Source: an uncultured Campylobacter sp. (GTDB lineage: Bacteria; Campylobacterota; Campylobacteria; Campylobacterales; Campylobacteraceae). From it: 64,000 bases of DNA. Positions 42,069 through 50,922 of this stretch are shown here, piece after piece (positions within the stretch are counted from its first letter, which is position 1; each line of letters opens with the position of its first letter). The DNA lies in contig NZ_CAMYFP010000005.1 of assembly GCF_947255105.1 (NCBI RefSeq), forward strand, positions 1 to 64,000. Direction: 5' to 3'. The notes beneath the pieces were generated by a model. The model was not told the DNA's origin and did not search any database. It saw only the letters and a list, made by a program, of their open reading frames with translations. A program made the translations under genes and the position numbers.

Positions 42069-42512
42069 ATGACTGTAAAAAAAATATTTGTAGGAAGCGA
42101 TCACGCTGGATTTGTGGCAAAAGAGGAGATTAAAAAGCTACTTTTGGCTCTTGGCTATGAGGTTGTTGATTGTGGAACCAATAGTAGCGAGGTTAGTGTT
42201 GATTATCCTGATTTTGCAAGGGAAGTTTGCCAAAATGTCCAAAAAGATAGTGACTTTTATGGAGTGCTAGTTTGTGGAAGTGGGATTGGTATGAGTATCG
42301 CTGCTAATCGCAACAAAGATATACGATGCGGCCTTGCAACAACCTGTGATCACGCAAGACTTGCAAGAGAGCATAACAATGCCAATGTCATTGCCTTTGG
42401 CGAGCGATTAAGTAGCATTGAAGAGATTTTAAAGATGACTAAGCTCTTTTTTGAAAGCGATTTTTTGGGAGGTCGCCATCAAAGAAGAGTTGATAAGTTA
42501 AAAGGAGAGTAG
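42069..42512 (+). CDS. rpiB: Ribose-5-phosphate isomerase B
   Basis: RpiB interconverts ribose 5-phosphate and ribulose 5-phosphate. The 147-residue protein has the GSDHAGF opening, the YPDFA and CGSGIGMSIAANR motifs with the active-site cysteine, and LAREHNNANV. It lies nine bases behind lepB. Together with rpe at 29 kb it gives the non-oxidative pentose phosphate pathway two of its steps in this window. Confidence 0.97.
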   Translation: MTVKKIFVGSDHAGFVAKEEIKKLLLALGYEVVDCGTNSSEVSVDYPDFAREVCQNVQKDSDFYGVLVCGSGIGMSIAANRNKDIRCGLATTCDHARLAREHNNANVIAFGERLSSIEEILKMTKLFFESDFLGGRHQRRVDKLKGE

Positions 42513-42698
42513 ATGTTAGCATTTGATCTTATTTTGTCACTAGTTATTGTGCTTTTGATATTTTATATCATAACTATCCATAAGAAAAATTTAGAGTTAA
42601 AAAAGAGCCTAAATAGCGCAAATAACGATATCCAAACTCTAAAAGAGAGTCTTAAAATAGCGATAAACAGACTAGAGATGCAAAACAAGAAAGGATAG
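42513..42698 (+). CDS. Small membrane-anchored coiled-coil protein, 61 residues
   Basis: One N-terminal membrane helix (about 4-22) is followed by a charged helical tail with heptad-like spacing of leucines (LELKKSLNSANNDIQTLKESL). The start codon follows AAAGGAGAG at good distance, and the gene fits exactly between rpiB and apt. No family is recognised. Similar one-helix proteins occur at this site in other campylobacters, I believe. Confidence 0.65.
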   Translation: MLAFDLILSLVIVLLIFYIITIHKKNLELKKSLNSANNDIQTLKESLKIAINRLEMQNKKG

Positions 42699-42701
42699 AT
42701 A

Positions 42702-43247
42702 ATGGAGCGAAAGCCAAATGAAAAAGAGCTGCTTTTAAATTCCATAAGAGCGATTGAAAATTTTCCAAGACCTGGCATAATCTTTCGAGATATCACCACA
42801 CTTTTAAACAACAAAGAGTCCTTTGTGCTACTGCTTGACCACTTAGAAAGACGCTACAAAAAGAGAGATATCGACTTTATTTGTGGCATTGAAAGTAGAG
42901 GCTTTATCTTTGCTGGTGCGCTTTGTGCTAGGCTAAATTTACCCTTTGTTCCCATTAGAAAGCCAAAAAAACTTCCATTTACAACAATCTCTAAAAAATA
43001 CTCACTTGAGTATGGCTTTGATGAGATAGAGATTCATCTTGACGCCTTTAGGGGCAAAAAGGGAGCCAAAGTTTTGCTAATAGATGACCTAATAGCAACT
43101 GGTGGAACTGCAAAAGCTAGTGTTGAGGTAATAAAAGAGATTGGTGCGGAGTGCGTAGAGGCTTGCTTTATCATAAATTTAAAAGAGCTTAATGGAGCAA
43201 AAGAGATAGAGAAACTTACAAAAGTCTATAGTGTGTTAGAGCTGTAA
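42702..43247 (+). CDS. apt: Adenine phosphoribosyltransferase
   Basis: Apt salvages adenine to AMP with phosphoribosyl pyrophosphate. The 181-residue enzyme has FPRPGIIFRDIT, GIESRGFIFA, RKPKKLP and the PRPP-binding motif VLLIDDLIATGGTA (about 126-139). All are intact. It lies within the folD operon, one base before the DedA-like gene. Confidence 0.97.
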   Translation: MERKPNEKELLLNSIRAIENFPRPGIIFRDITTLLNNKESFVLLLDHLERRYKKRDIDFICGIESRGFIFAGALCARLNLPFVPIRKPKKLPFTTISKKYSLEYGFDEIEIHLDAFRGKKGAKVLLIDDLIATGGTAKASVEVIKEIGAECVEACFIINLKELNGAKEIEKLTKVYSVLEL

Positions 43248-43248
43248 G

Positions 43249-43854
43249 ATGCAGGAATTTTTAAGAGATTTTTTAAATAACTATCAACAATATGCCTATA
43301 TTATTATATTTGTTTGGTGCGTAATTGAGGGCGAGTTAGCACTTATTTTGGGCGGGATTTTTGCACATGAGGGCTATGTAAATTTGGGACTTATTATACT
43401 TTTTGCAAGCTTTGGCGCCTTTTTGGGAGATCAGCTAAACTTCTACATTGGGCGCTATAGCAAAGGTTATATCAACAAAAAACTAGCCAAACAAAGACAA
43501 AAATTTGCCATTGCACATCTACTACTTCAAAAATATGGTTGGCCAATAATCTTTGTGCAAAGATATATGTATGGTTTTAGGACAATCATTCCTATGAGTA
43601 TTGGCGTTACTAGATATGATGCGAAGAAATTTGCCATTATAAATTTAGTTAGCTCATTTGCCTGGGCTACAAAGACAATACTTTTGGCCTGGTATTTTGG
43701 AGATGAAATTTGGCAGCTAGTTGCTATTATTGAGCGACATTGGTACATCGCAGTGCCACTTATTGTGCTATTTTTGGGAACTATTATCTACATTTTTAAA
43801 AGAATTGAAAAAAATATATTAACAAAAAGAAAGGAAAGAGATGATAAAAATTGA
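43249..43854 (+). CDS. DedA/SNARE-associated family membrane protein
   Basis: The 201-residue protein has four to five membrane segments and the DedA core: GEL-ALILGGIFAHEG, FLGDQLNFYIGRY and the RYMYGFRTIIPMSIGVTRYD segment with the conserved arginines. DedA proteins are thought to flip lipid carriers (undecaprenyl phosphate or phospholipids) and to keep the membrane potential. Its end overlaps pepA by 14 bases. Confidence 0.93.
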   Translation: MQEFLRDFLNNYQQYAYIIIFVWCVIEGELALILGGIFAHEGYVNLGLIILFASFGAFLGDQLNFYIGRYSKGYINKKLAKQRQKFAIAHLLLQKYGWPIIFVQRYMYGFRTIIPMSIGVTRYDAKKFAIINLVSSFAWATKTILLAWYFGDEIWQLVAIIERHWYIAVPLIVLFLGTIIYIFKRIEKNILTKRKERDDKN

Positions 43855-45292
43855 TTATATAGATGAGAGTTTTGATAAGGTTAAGGCCGATTTTGAGGTG
43901 ATATTTGTTATAAAAGAGGACCTATCTCATAGATTTATAGACAAAGATGATTTTAAGTTATGCCAAGATTTAAAAAACCCCAATCTGCTTTTAGTTGAGA
44001 AAAAAAGACTCTATATCGCGCTAGAGGAGCTAAATTTGGACTCTATTAGAGTTGGAGTATTTAAGGCGATAAAGGCACTAAAAAACTTAAAAATCAAAAG
44101 CTTCAAAATACACTCCTATCTTACAGAGCAAGATGAGCTAACTTTTGTAGCATATGCCGAGGGAGCGCTATTTGGTACATATGAGTTTGATCTTTATAAA
44201 AGTGAAAAAAGCAAGCTAAATTTGAGCAATATCTATATTTGCAAAGATGAGTTTAACAACAGAGCAATAGATAGCAAAATGGCAAAAGCTGCCCTTAAAA
44301 AAGGCGAGATTATGGCAAGTAGCGCAAATTTTGCAAAAGATAGAGTAAATGAGATTCCAAACAGCTACACACCTGAAAAAATGGCTAACGATGCCAAAGA
44401 GGTTGCCAAAAGATATAAAGAGATTGAGTGTGTGATACATGATAAGGAGTTTTTACAAAAAGAGAATATGAATGCCTTTTTGGCGGTCAATCGCTCATCG
44501 GCTAACCCTCCTTACCTCATCCACCTTATCTACAAACCAAAAGAGGCTAAAAAAAGAGTTATTTTTGTTGGCAAGGGGCTAACTTACGATAGTGGCGGAC
44601 TTAGCCTAAAGCCTAGCAACTATATGGTTACTATGAAGAGTGATAAAAGTGGTGCTATGGCTGCGATGGCGATTGTTGAGGGTGCTTGCAAGCTCAAACT
44701 TCCATTTGAGATACATGCCATACTTGGTGCAACTGAAAATATGATAGGCGGCAACTCATATAAGCCTGATGATGTGCTTATCTCTAGAAGCAAAACAACT
44801 ATAGAGGTTAGAAATACCGACGCTGAAGGACGGCTGGTACTAGCTGATTGTCTGAGTTATGCGCAAGACTTTAAACCAGATATATTGATAGATTTAGCAA
44901 CTCTAACGGGTGCTTGCGTTGTTGGACTTGGAGAATATACAGCCGGTATTATGGGAAACAATGCAAAGCTAAAGGAGAAATTTAAAGCTCTTAGCAAAGA
45001 TAGCGGCGAGCTATATACCATTTTGGAGTTCAATCCATACCTAAAAGAGCTAATAAAAAGCAATGTAGCAGACATTAGCAACACTTCAAGCAGTAGCTAT
45101 GGTGGCGCTATTACAGCGGGGCTTTTTCTTGAGCGGTTTATCAAAAAAGAGTATAAAGATTGCTGGATTCACCTTGATATAGCAGGTCCTGCCTATCTTG
45201 AAAAGGCTTGGGGATATAACAGCTTTGGTGCAAGTGGTGCTGGAGTTAGAGCTTGCCTTTACTTTTTGGATGAACTTAAAAAGGAGCTTTGA
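43841..45292 (+). CDS. pepA: Leucyl (cytosol) aminopeptidase
   Basis: PepA removes N-terminal amino acids from peptides in the cytoplasm with two metal ions. The 483-residue protein has an N-terminal variable domain and the C-terminal M17 domain with GKGLTYDSGGLSLKP, MKSDKSGAMA, the signature NTDAEGRL and LTGACVVGLG. Metal ligands Lys, Asp and Glu of these motifs are in place. It shares one base with the ychF start (TGATG). Confidence 0.97.
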   Translation: MIKIDYIDESFDKVKADFEVIFVIKEDLSHRFIDKDDFKLCQDLKNPNLLLVEKKRLYIALEELNLDSIRVGVFKAIKALKNLKIKSFKIHSYLTEQDELTFVAYAEGALFGTYEFDLYKSEKSKLNLSNIYICKDEFNNRAIDSKMAKAALKKGEIMASSANFAKDRVNEIPNSYTPEKMANDAKEVAKRYKEIECVIHDKEFLQKENMNAFLAVNRSSANPPYLIHLIYKPKEAKKRVIFVGKGLTYDSGGLSLKPSNYMVTMKSDKSGAMAAMAIVEGACKLKLPFEIHAILGATENMIGGNSYKPDDVLISRSKTTIEVRNTDAEGRLVLADCLSYAQDFKPDILIDLATLTGACVVGLGEYTAGIMGNNAKLKEKFKALSKDSGELYTILEFNPYLKELIKSNVADISNTSSSSYGGAITAGLFLERFIKKEYKDCWIHLDIAGPAYLEKAWGYNSFGASGAGVRACLYFLDELKKEL

Positions 45293-46395
45293 TGTCTTTA
45301 GCAGTTGGTATAGTAGGACTTCCAAACGTTGGCAAATCAACCACCTTTAATGCACTTACCAAAACTCAAAATGCTCAAGCGCAAAACTATCCATTTTGTA
45401 CCATTGAGCCAAATAGAGCCATAGTGCCGGTGCCAGACAAGCGAATCTTAAATTTGGCAGATATTGTAAAGCCCAACAAAATTCAATACTCAACTATCGA
45501 ATTTGTCGATATTGCAGGGCTTGTAAAGGGCGCTAGTAAGGGCGAGGGACTTGGCAATAAGTTTTTATCAAACATAAGAGAGACACAAGTCATACTGCAT
45601 ATTGTGCGTTGCTTTGATGATGAAAATATCACTCATGTTGAGGGCAAAGTAGATCCCATAAGAGATGTTGAGATCATAAACACAGAGCTTATCTTAGCCG
45701 ATATCGAGCAACTTAGTAGAAAAATAGAGCGTCTTGAAAGAGAGGCAAAAGGCAACCAAAAGGGAGCAAAAGAGACTCTTGCAATAGCAACAAAACTCCT
45801 AAATCATCTAAATGAGGGCAAAAGTGCAAGTAGCTTTGAAGAAAGAGATGATGAGTTTTTTATAGAGCTAAACAAAGAGCTTAGATTGCTCTCTGCAAAA
45901 GAGGTCATTTATGGTGCAAATGTAGATGAAGCAGGCATTGAAAGCGACAATAAATATGTAAAAGCCCTAAAAGAGTTTGCCAAAGAGAGCGACCATGAAG
46001 TTATAAAACTTTGTGCAAAGATAGAAGAGGAGCTTGTAGGGCTTAGCGATGATGAGTCAAAAGAGATGTTGCAAGCCTTGGGTGCCAATGAGAGCGGACT
46101 AGAGCATATTATAAGAACCTCATTTAAAAAACTAAATCTCATAAGCTATTTTACAGCTGGAGTTGTTGAGGTGAGAGCCTGGACCATAACTAATGGCTGG
46201 AAAGCACCAAAAGCAGCAAGTGTGATACACAATGATTTTGAGAGAGGCTTTATAAGAGCTGAAGTTATCTCATATGATGATTTTGTCAAATTTGGCGGTG
46301 AAAATGGCGCAAAAGAGGCTGGTAAGATGCGACTTGAGGGCAAAGACTACATTGTAAATGATGGCGATGTCATGCACTTTAGGTTTAATGTATAA
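45292..46395 (+). CDS. ychF: Ribosome-binding ATPase YchF
   Basis: YchF is an Obg-family protein that prefers ATP and binds ribosomes. I place the start at the ATG at 45292 (MSLAVGIVG), six bases behind AAGGAG, not at the TTG one codon earlier. The 367-residue protein has the P-loop GLPNVGKST (9-17), DIAGLVKGASKGEGLGN, the NxxE-type specificity region and the C-terminal TGS-like domain. It is the last gene of the folD series. Confidence 0.97.
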   Translation: MSLAVGIVGLPNVGKSTTFNALTKTQNAQAQNYPFCTIEPNRAIVPVPDKRILNLADIVKPNKIQYSTIEFVDIAGLVKGASKGEGLGNKFLSNIRETQVILHIVRCFDDENITHVEGKVDPIRDVEIINTELILADIEQLSRKIERLEREAKGNQKGAKETLAIATKLLNHLNEGKSASSFEERDDEFFIELNKELRLLSAKEVIYGANVDEAGIESDNKYVKALKEFAKESDHEVIKLCAKIEEELVGLSDDESKEMLQALGANESGLEHIIRTSFKKLNLISYFTAGVVEVRAWTITNGWKAPKAASVIHNDFERGFIRAEVISYDDFVKFGGENGAKEAGKMRLEGKDYIVNDGDVMHFRFNV

Positions 46396-46416
46396 AACAA
46401 TCTGAAATTTAAGTGG

Positions 46417-47409
46417 CTAAAAGAGTCTGTTACTGCTCTTTTGCGGGGAGAGCTTTTTTAAGATCTCCTCCATATCGCCTAAAATAAGTAGATAAAAGTC
46501 ATTAGCACGTATCTCAAGCTCTTTTATATTGTAATAATACATATCCGCCTTAAGTCTATTTTGATAGTAGAGTGGCGCTGCCAAATAGCTAGAGTTTGGG
46601 AAGATTTTTCTTAGAAAAAGTGCCGCTCTTTCAAAGATAAATGGATCACTTTCAATTATAAAAACTCTCCTACTCTCTCCAAAATCTATCGGCTCATAGT
46701 TTTGATTTAGAAAAAGTGGTTTAAAATGGTCAAATGGCCTTTTTGTGAGTCGATATGAAAGCTCTTCTCTATCCAAAAAAGAGAGCAGCTCACAAAGCTC
46801 TTTTAAAAAAACTCTTGGAAAGGCAAGTTCATAGAGTCTGTCTTCATAGCCAAATTTAGAGTAAAAAAGTCCATAACTAAACAAAGTTGGCTCTTGTGAT
46901 AGAGCAGAAACAACAAAAGAGCTCTGTTTGCTAAGCTTGGCGGCAAACTCTTTTGCTGCTACAAATTTGGTATCACTCTCCCCATCATAAATTTTAAAAA
47001 AGCTCTTTTCTAAATTTGACTCTTTTAAAAGCGCCCCAACTCCCAAATAGTCTAAAATCGCCTCTTGAAGTGGATCTACAGAGTAGATGGTGATATTTTT
47101 TGAAACGATAAAGTAGTTTATAAGTCGGTAAATGGCTCTTTTTATATCGCTAACTTTTATATAGGCAATCTCATCATTTGTCATCTTGATATCATCATCA
47201 AAAATCACAGCATAAGCACCATTTGCAATGGCCTCATCGATATCTTCTTTCAAAGTATCTAGCGCTATAAAGGCATCTGCATTTTTAACCTTTTTTGGAT
47301 TGAAGCAAAACCCCTCAATAGCCGCTATTTTTGGTGTTTTGGATAGTTTAGAGCCAACTAACCGCGAGAGGTTTTCTACAGTCATAAGTTTAGGAAATAG
47401 TTGCGCCAT
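46417..47409 (-). CDS. MurF/MurE N-domain-like protein without ATP-binding loop
   Basis: Residues 25-110 resemble the N-terminal substrate-binding domain of Mur ligases: FCFNPKKVKNADAFIAL (compare the usual DSRKVKPGDLFVAL), DEAIANGAYAVIFDD and IKVSDIKRAIYRL. In true Mur ligases this is followed by a GTNGKTT loop; here the sequence reads ITIYSVDPLQEAILDYLG, with no P-loop. The remaining 200 residues contain no recognised domain. The protein thus probably binds a nucleotide-sugar or peptide without ligating. The gene overlaps metG by 20 bases; an equivalent gene follows metG in C. jejuni as I recall. Confidence 0.6.
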   Translation of the reverse strand: MAQLFPKLMTVENLSRLVGSKLSKTPKIAAIEGFCFNPKKVKNADAFIALDTLKEDIDEAIANGAYAVIFDDDIKMTNDEIAYIKVSDIKRAIYRLINYFIVSKNITIYSVDPLQEAILDYLGVGALLKESNLEKSFFKIYDGESDTKFVAAKEFAAKLSKQSSFVVSALSQEPTLFSYGLFYSKFGYEDRLYELAFPRVFLKELCELLSFLDREELSYRLTKRPFDHFKPLFLNQNYEPIDFGESRRVFIIESDPFIFERAALFLRKIFPNSSYLAAPLYYQNRLKADMYYYNIKELEIRANDFYLLILGDMEEILKKLSPQKSSNRLF

Positions 47410-49276
47410 TTTTTACACTCTTATCCACACTCAAAAGTGCCAAAGAGCCATCATCTGCCGTAAGAATCATACCTTCGCTCAAATTGCCAAATATCTTTGC
47501 TGGCTTTAGGTTGCAAACTACACAGACCTGCTTTCCAGCAAGAGTTTTTGGCTCATAATACTTGCTAAGTCCTGAGATGATTGTTCTTGGTCTCTCTTCG
47601 CCAACATCAACACTAAATTTAAGCAGCCTATCGCTATCTTTTACATTTTCACACTCAAGCACAGTGCCAATCTTCATAACAACCTTTTTAAACTCATCTA
47701 TCTTTATAAACTCCTCTTTTGGTCTCTCCTCTACGATAGGTGCAGTTTGGATAAGCTCTTTTTCAACTTTGGAGAAAAGCGGCTCTGTAGGCGTGCTAAC
47801 AAAGTCTACAAGTTCCCATTTTTCTATGAGCTTTTGATAGTTTTTGGTATCTATGCAAAATCCAAGTGAGTGTGATATCTCTTTGGCTTTTGTAGGCATA
47901 ACAGGTGATAGCAAGATAGTAGCCTTTGCAAGTAGGTTTGCAACGAGCCCAACTAAGGCATTTGCCTCTTTAGCTCTGCCCTCTTTTATCAGTTTCCATG
48001 GCTCATACTTTGCTATGGATAAATTTGCAATATGAAGCACCTTCCAAATAACGTCAAGATATCTGTTGGTCATAAAGTCATCAATCACACTCAAAGCCTC
48101 ATCAACAGCCACTTTTGCCTCATCTAACTCATCTTTATAAAATTTAGCTACATCGCTACTTGAAATTTGATAGTTGGAGTATTTGCTACTCATTCCAACA
48201 ATTCTATTTAAAAGGTTGCCAAGATCGTTGCAAAGTTCGCCATTTATGCGGTTTATAAAGGCCTTTTGTGAAAAGTCGCCATCTTGCCCAAATGGCACCT
48301 CTCTTAAGATAAAGTATCTAAACTCATCAACCCCATAAGCATTTGCTATCTGCAACGGATCAATTACATTTCCCAAAGATTTACTCATCTTTTTGCCATC
48401 TCTAGTCCACCAACCATGAGCTGCTATTTTACGCGGTAAAGGAAGATCTAAACTCATCAAAAATGCTGGCCAATAGACTGCGTGAAAACGAAGAATATCT
48501 TTACCAACTAGATGAGTTGCATCCTGCCAAAAGTCCATATCTTTACCATCTTTTGCATAGCCAAGCGCTGTTATGTAGTTGATGAGTGCATCAAGCCAAA
48601 CATAGATGACATGTTTTGGCTCATTTAGCTCTTTTGGTAGTTTAATACCCCAGTCAAAGCTAGTTCTTGTGATAGAGAGATCCTTTAGTCCGCCACTTAC
48701 AAAATTTACTATCTCATTTTTTTTGGATTTTGGGATGATGCAGTCGTCGTTTTCTTCATACCATTTAAGAAGCCTATCTTGATATTTTGAAAGCTTAAAA
48801 AAGTAGCTCTCCTCTTTTACTATAGTTGTTTTTTTGCCACAATCTGGACAACAATCATCAGCCACTAGTTGATTTTCTGTATAAAAAGACTCACAACTTA
48901 CACAGTAGCTTCCCTCATATTTGCCCTTGTAGATGTCGCCCTTTTCTAACATCTTCAAAAAACATTTTTGCACACTAAGACAGTGCTCTTCATCAGTTGT
49001 TCTTATAAATTTGTCATAGCTTATATCAAAATCGTCCCACAACTTCCTAAATTTCATACTTATCTTATCGGAATACTCTTTTGGAGTAAAACCATTTTTT
49101 TTGGCAGCATCTTGTATCTTTTGCCCATGTTCATCAGTCCCTGTCAAAAAAAAGACCTCATCGCCCTTTAGTCTATAAAATCTAGCCATAGTATCTGCAA
49201 TGATGGTCGTATATGCATGACCAATATGCGCAACATCATTTACATAGTAAATTGGCGTAGTAATATATCTTTTCAT
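47390..49276 (-). CDS. metG: Methionyl-tRNA synthetase
   Basis: MetG charges tRNA-Met. The 628-residue enzyme has the HIGH motif (17-20), the zinc knuckle region with CVSCESF and CCPDCGKK, the KMSKS loop near 294-298, a helical anticodon-binding domain and a C-terminal tRNA-binding (EMAP-like) domain (about 530-628: VGTVLECENVKDSDRLLKF). It is third in the leftward mobB-fbp series and overlaps its neighbours on both sides. Confidence 0.98.
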   Translation of the reverse strand: MKRYITTPIYYVNDVAHIGHAYTTIIADTMARFYRLKGDEVFFLTGTDEHGQKIQDAAKKNGFTPKEYSDKISMKFRKLWDDFDISYDKFIRTTDEEHCLSVQKCFLKMLEKGDIYKGKYEGSYCVSCESFYTENQLVADDCCPDCGKKTTIVKEESYFFKLSKYQDRLLKWYEENDDCIIPKSKKNEIVNFVSGGLKDLSITRTSFDWGIKLPKELNEPKHVIYVWLDALINYITALGYAKDGKDMDFWQDATHLVGKDILRFHAVYWPAFLMSLDLPLPRKIAAHGWWTRDGKKMSKSLGNVIDPLQIANAYGVDEFRYFILREVPFGQDGDFSQKAFINRINGELCNDLGNLLNRIVGMSSKYSNYQISSSDVAKFYKDELDEAKVAVDEALSVIDDFMTNRYLDVIWKVLHIANLSIAKYEPWKLIKEGRAKEANALVGLVANLLAKATILLSPVMPTKAKEISHSLGFCIDTKNYQKLIEKWELVDFVSTPTEPLFSKVEKELIQTAPIVEERPKEEFIKIDEFKKVVMKIGTVLECENVKDSDRLLKFSVDVGEERPRTIISGLSKYYEPKTLAGKQVCVVCNLKPAKIFGNLSEGMILTADDGSLALLSVDKSVKNGATIS

Positions 49277-49467
49277 TCTCCACCTTTAAAATTAAATTCG
49301 CCCGCCTTGCCCTTAGACATGCTCTTATAAACGGCATCTACATAGTCATCTCTTACTTTGCAATCCAACAGCTCATCGCACTTATAGCAACTTAAAAGAT
49401 TGTGCTCTTTTTGGCAAGACTTTAACTTTGCACTCTCTTCTTCTAATTTTTTCTCAAAACTATCCAT
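49273..49467 (-). CDS. Small cysteine-containing protein, 64 residues
   Basis: The protein has four cysteines: one in KSCQKEH and three in SCYKCDELLDC, a CxxCx5C pattern that might bind zinc. The rest is charged and probably helical. It sits between fbp and metG and overlaps the metG start by four bases, as in C. jejuni. No function is known. Confidence 0.75.
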   Translation of the reverse strand: MDSFEKKLEEESAKLKSCQKEHNLLSCYKCDELLDCKVRDDYVDAVYKSMSKGKAGEFNFKGGE

Positions 49468-49469
49468 TG

Positions 49470-50312
49470 TTACTCTCTATAAAACTCTCGCGTCTTTTCT
49501 ATCTCATAGCGTGAGCCAAAAAAACATGGCGAAGTTTGATGAATCTTAGAGATTTTGATATCAAAAAGAGTTTTGCTCTCTCCATCTGTAGTAGCCCCAC
49601 CCGCTCTTTCAAAAATATAGGCAAATGGAAGCACTTCAAAAACAACTCTAAGCTTTGCATTTGGTGCGTCGGTAGTTGCTGGATAACTAAAAAGTCCGCC
49701 GCCCTTTAGTAAGATTTGATGAAGATCTGCAACCATTGCGCCGCTATATCTTAGGCGGTATCCCTCATCAAAAAGTGACCTAATAAGCGCTCTATGCTTA
49801 TTACTCCAACCTTTTTGTGTAGCACCAGAGGCATTTAGCTTGCCCTTTTCTTTAAGAGTTATCTCAAAGGCCTCTTTAAATTTCATGTCTTTGCCAAGTC
49901 TATATAAAACCGGTCTATCTATGCAAACAACCAGCTCAACACGCGGTCCATAGAGAGCATATACCGCACCTTTTAAATTTGACGGCGTTACCTCATCTTC
50001 ATAGATACCAAAGATGGTGCCTATTGCAAAATTTACATCTACAAGACTTGAGCCATCTAATGGATCGTAAGCTACTATGTATTTTGCCTCTTTGTTTATG
50101 ATGAGCTCCTCTTTTTTCTCTTCGCTAATCAAAGCTTTGATAGTTGGAACTTTCAAAAACTCCTCTTCTACTATCTTGTCACATCTAATATCCAATTTTA
50201 GCTGTTTATCGCCCGTTTCATTGGTCTGATCGCTATATCCAAAGTCTGCAAATTTGACCTCTTCTGCTATCTTTATAGCAATCTTTTCTATCGCTTTTAC
50301 TATCTCTTTCAC
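49470..50312 (-). CDS. fbp: Fructose-1,6-bisphosphatase, class I
   Basis: Fbp dephosphorylates fructose 1,6-bisphosphate, the control step of gluconeogenesis, which campylobacters need because they rarely use sugars. The 280-residue enzyme has the metal-binding YDPLDGSSLVDVN motif, EEKKEE in the first metal site, RYSGAMVADLHQIL and the C-terminal ERAGGATTDG. It is somewhat shorter than the E. coli enzyme (332) but complete in motifs. It overlaps mobB by four bases. Confidence 0.96.
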   Translation of the reverse strand: MKEIVKAIEKIAIKIAEEVKFADFGYSDQTNETGDKQLKLDIRCDKIVEEEFLKVPTIKALISEEKKEELIINKEAKYIVAYDPLDGSSLVDVNFAIGTIFGIYEDEVTPSNLKGAVYALYGPRVELVVCIDRPVLYRLGKDMKFKEAFEITLKEKGKLNASGATQKGWSNKHRALIRSLFDEGYRLRYSGAMVADLHQILLKGGGLFSYPATTDAPNAKLRVVFEVLPFAYIFERAGGATTDGESKTLFDIKISKIHQTSPCFFGSRYEIEKTREFYRE

Positions 50313-50809
50313 GCTCTTTTCTCCTTGATTTTTTTGCCATTTTTATCTATCCATGAAATAATCGCCTCTACATCATCTCTTCTAAAGTGTGGCAGCTTTG
50401 TTTGGTAGGACAGCTCATCTGTAGCAATAGCATCTGAGTAGTTAAGATAGCTCTCATCTACACTCCCTTTAAAGAGTGAAATTCTGGGCAAATTTAGAGT
50501 TTTAAGTCCTTCAACCAACAAGTAGTCAAACTCTCCAACCATCCCAACAATCTCATCTAGCTCTTTTTCTTTTCTGTTTTTACAAAAATAGGTTGTTTGG
50601 CTTGGGCTTGCAACTACAACATCTGCTCCTGCCTGGCTAAATTTAAAGCTATCTTTGCCCTCTATGTCAAATTTGCCCTTATCTTTTGGGTCGTGCTTTA
50701 AAACAACTACTCTAAAACCTCTCTCAATAAGGCTTTTTGTTATCTTTACTATAAGAGTTGTCTTGCCTGAATTTGATGGTCCTGAAAATGCAACTGCGAT
50801 CTGTTTCAT
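50309..50809 (-). CDS. mobB: Molybdopterin-guanine dinucleotide synthesis protein MobB
   Basis: MobB is a GTP-binding helper in making the molybdenum cofactor's guanine dinucleotide form, needed for periplasmic molybdoenzymes such as nitrate or formate dehydrogenase. The 166-residue protein has the P-loop GPSNSGKTT (10-18), VLKHDPKDKGKFDIEGKDS (with the conserved HD-DIEGKDS pattern) and LLVEGLK. It is the first gene of a leftward operon with fbp, the small Cys protein, metG and the MurF-like gene, behind a clear promoter. Confidence 0.94.
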   Translation of the reverse strand: MKQIAVAFSGPSNSGKTTLIVKITKSLIERGFRVVVLKHDPKDKGKFDIEGKDSFKFSQAGADVVVASPSQTTYFCKNRKEKELDEIVGMVGEFDYLLVEGLKTLNLPRISLFKGSVDESYLNYSDAIATDELSYQTKLPHFRRDDVEAIISWIDKNGKKIKEKRA

Positions 50810-50836
50810 CTCTTCCTCAAATGTAAAATAGCTTTA

Positions 50837-50845
50837 ATTATAACA
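50837..50845 (-). promoter_or_regulatory. Extended -10 promoter of the mobB-fbp-metG operon
   Basis: The minus strand reads TGTTATAAT, a perfect TATAAT with TG extension, about 28 bases upstream of mobB. Confidence 0.65.
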
Positions 50846-50878
50846 AAGTAGAGTTTCAAAAATACTAAATTTGCCTAT

Positions 50879-50900
50879 TTTTATCTAAATTTAGATAAAA
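50879..50900. promoter_or_regulatory. 22-bp perfect palindrome overlapping the lipoprotein promoter
   Basis: TTTTATCTAAA and TTTAGATAAAA are exact reverse complements meeting at 50889/50890. The right half overlaps a candidate -10 box (TAAAAT, 50896-50901) of the lipoprotein gene, and the mobB promoter lies 35 bases to the left. A perfect palindrome over a promoter suggests a repressor operator; no regulator is identified. Confidence 0.5.
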
Positions 50901-50922
50901 TCCCAAATAAAAAAGAGAGAGT

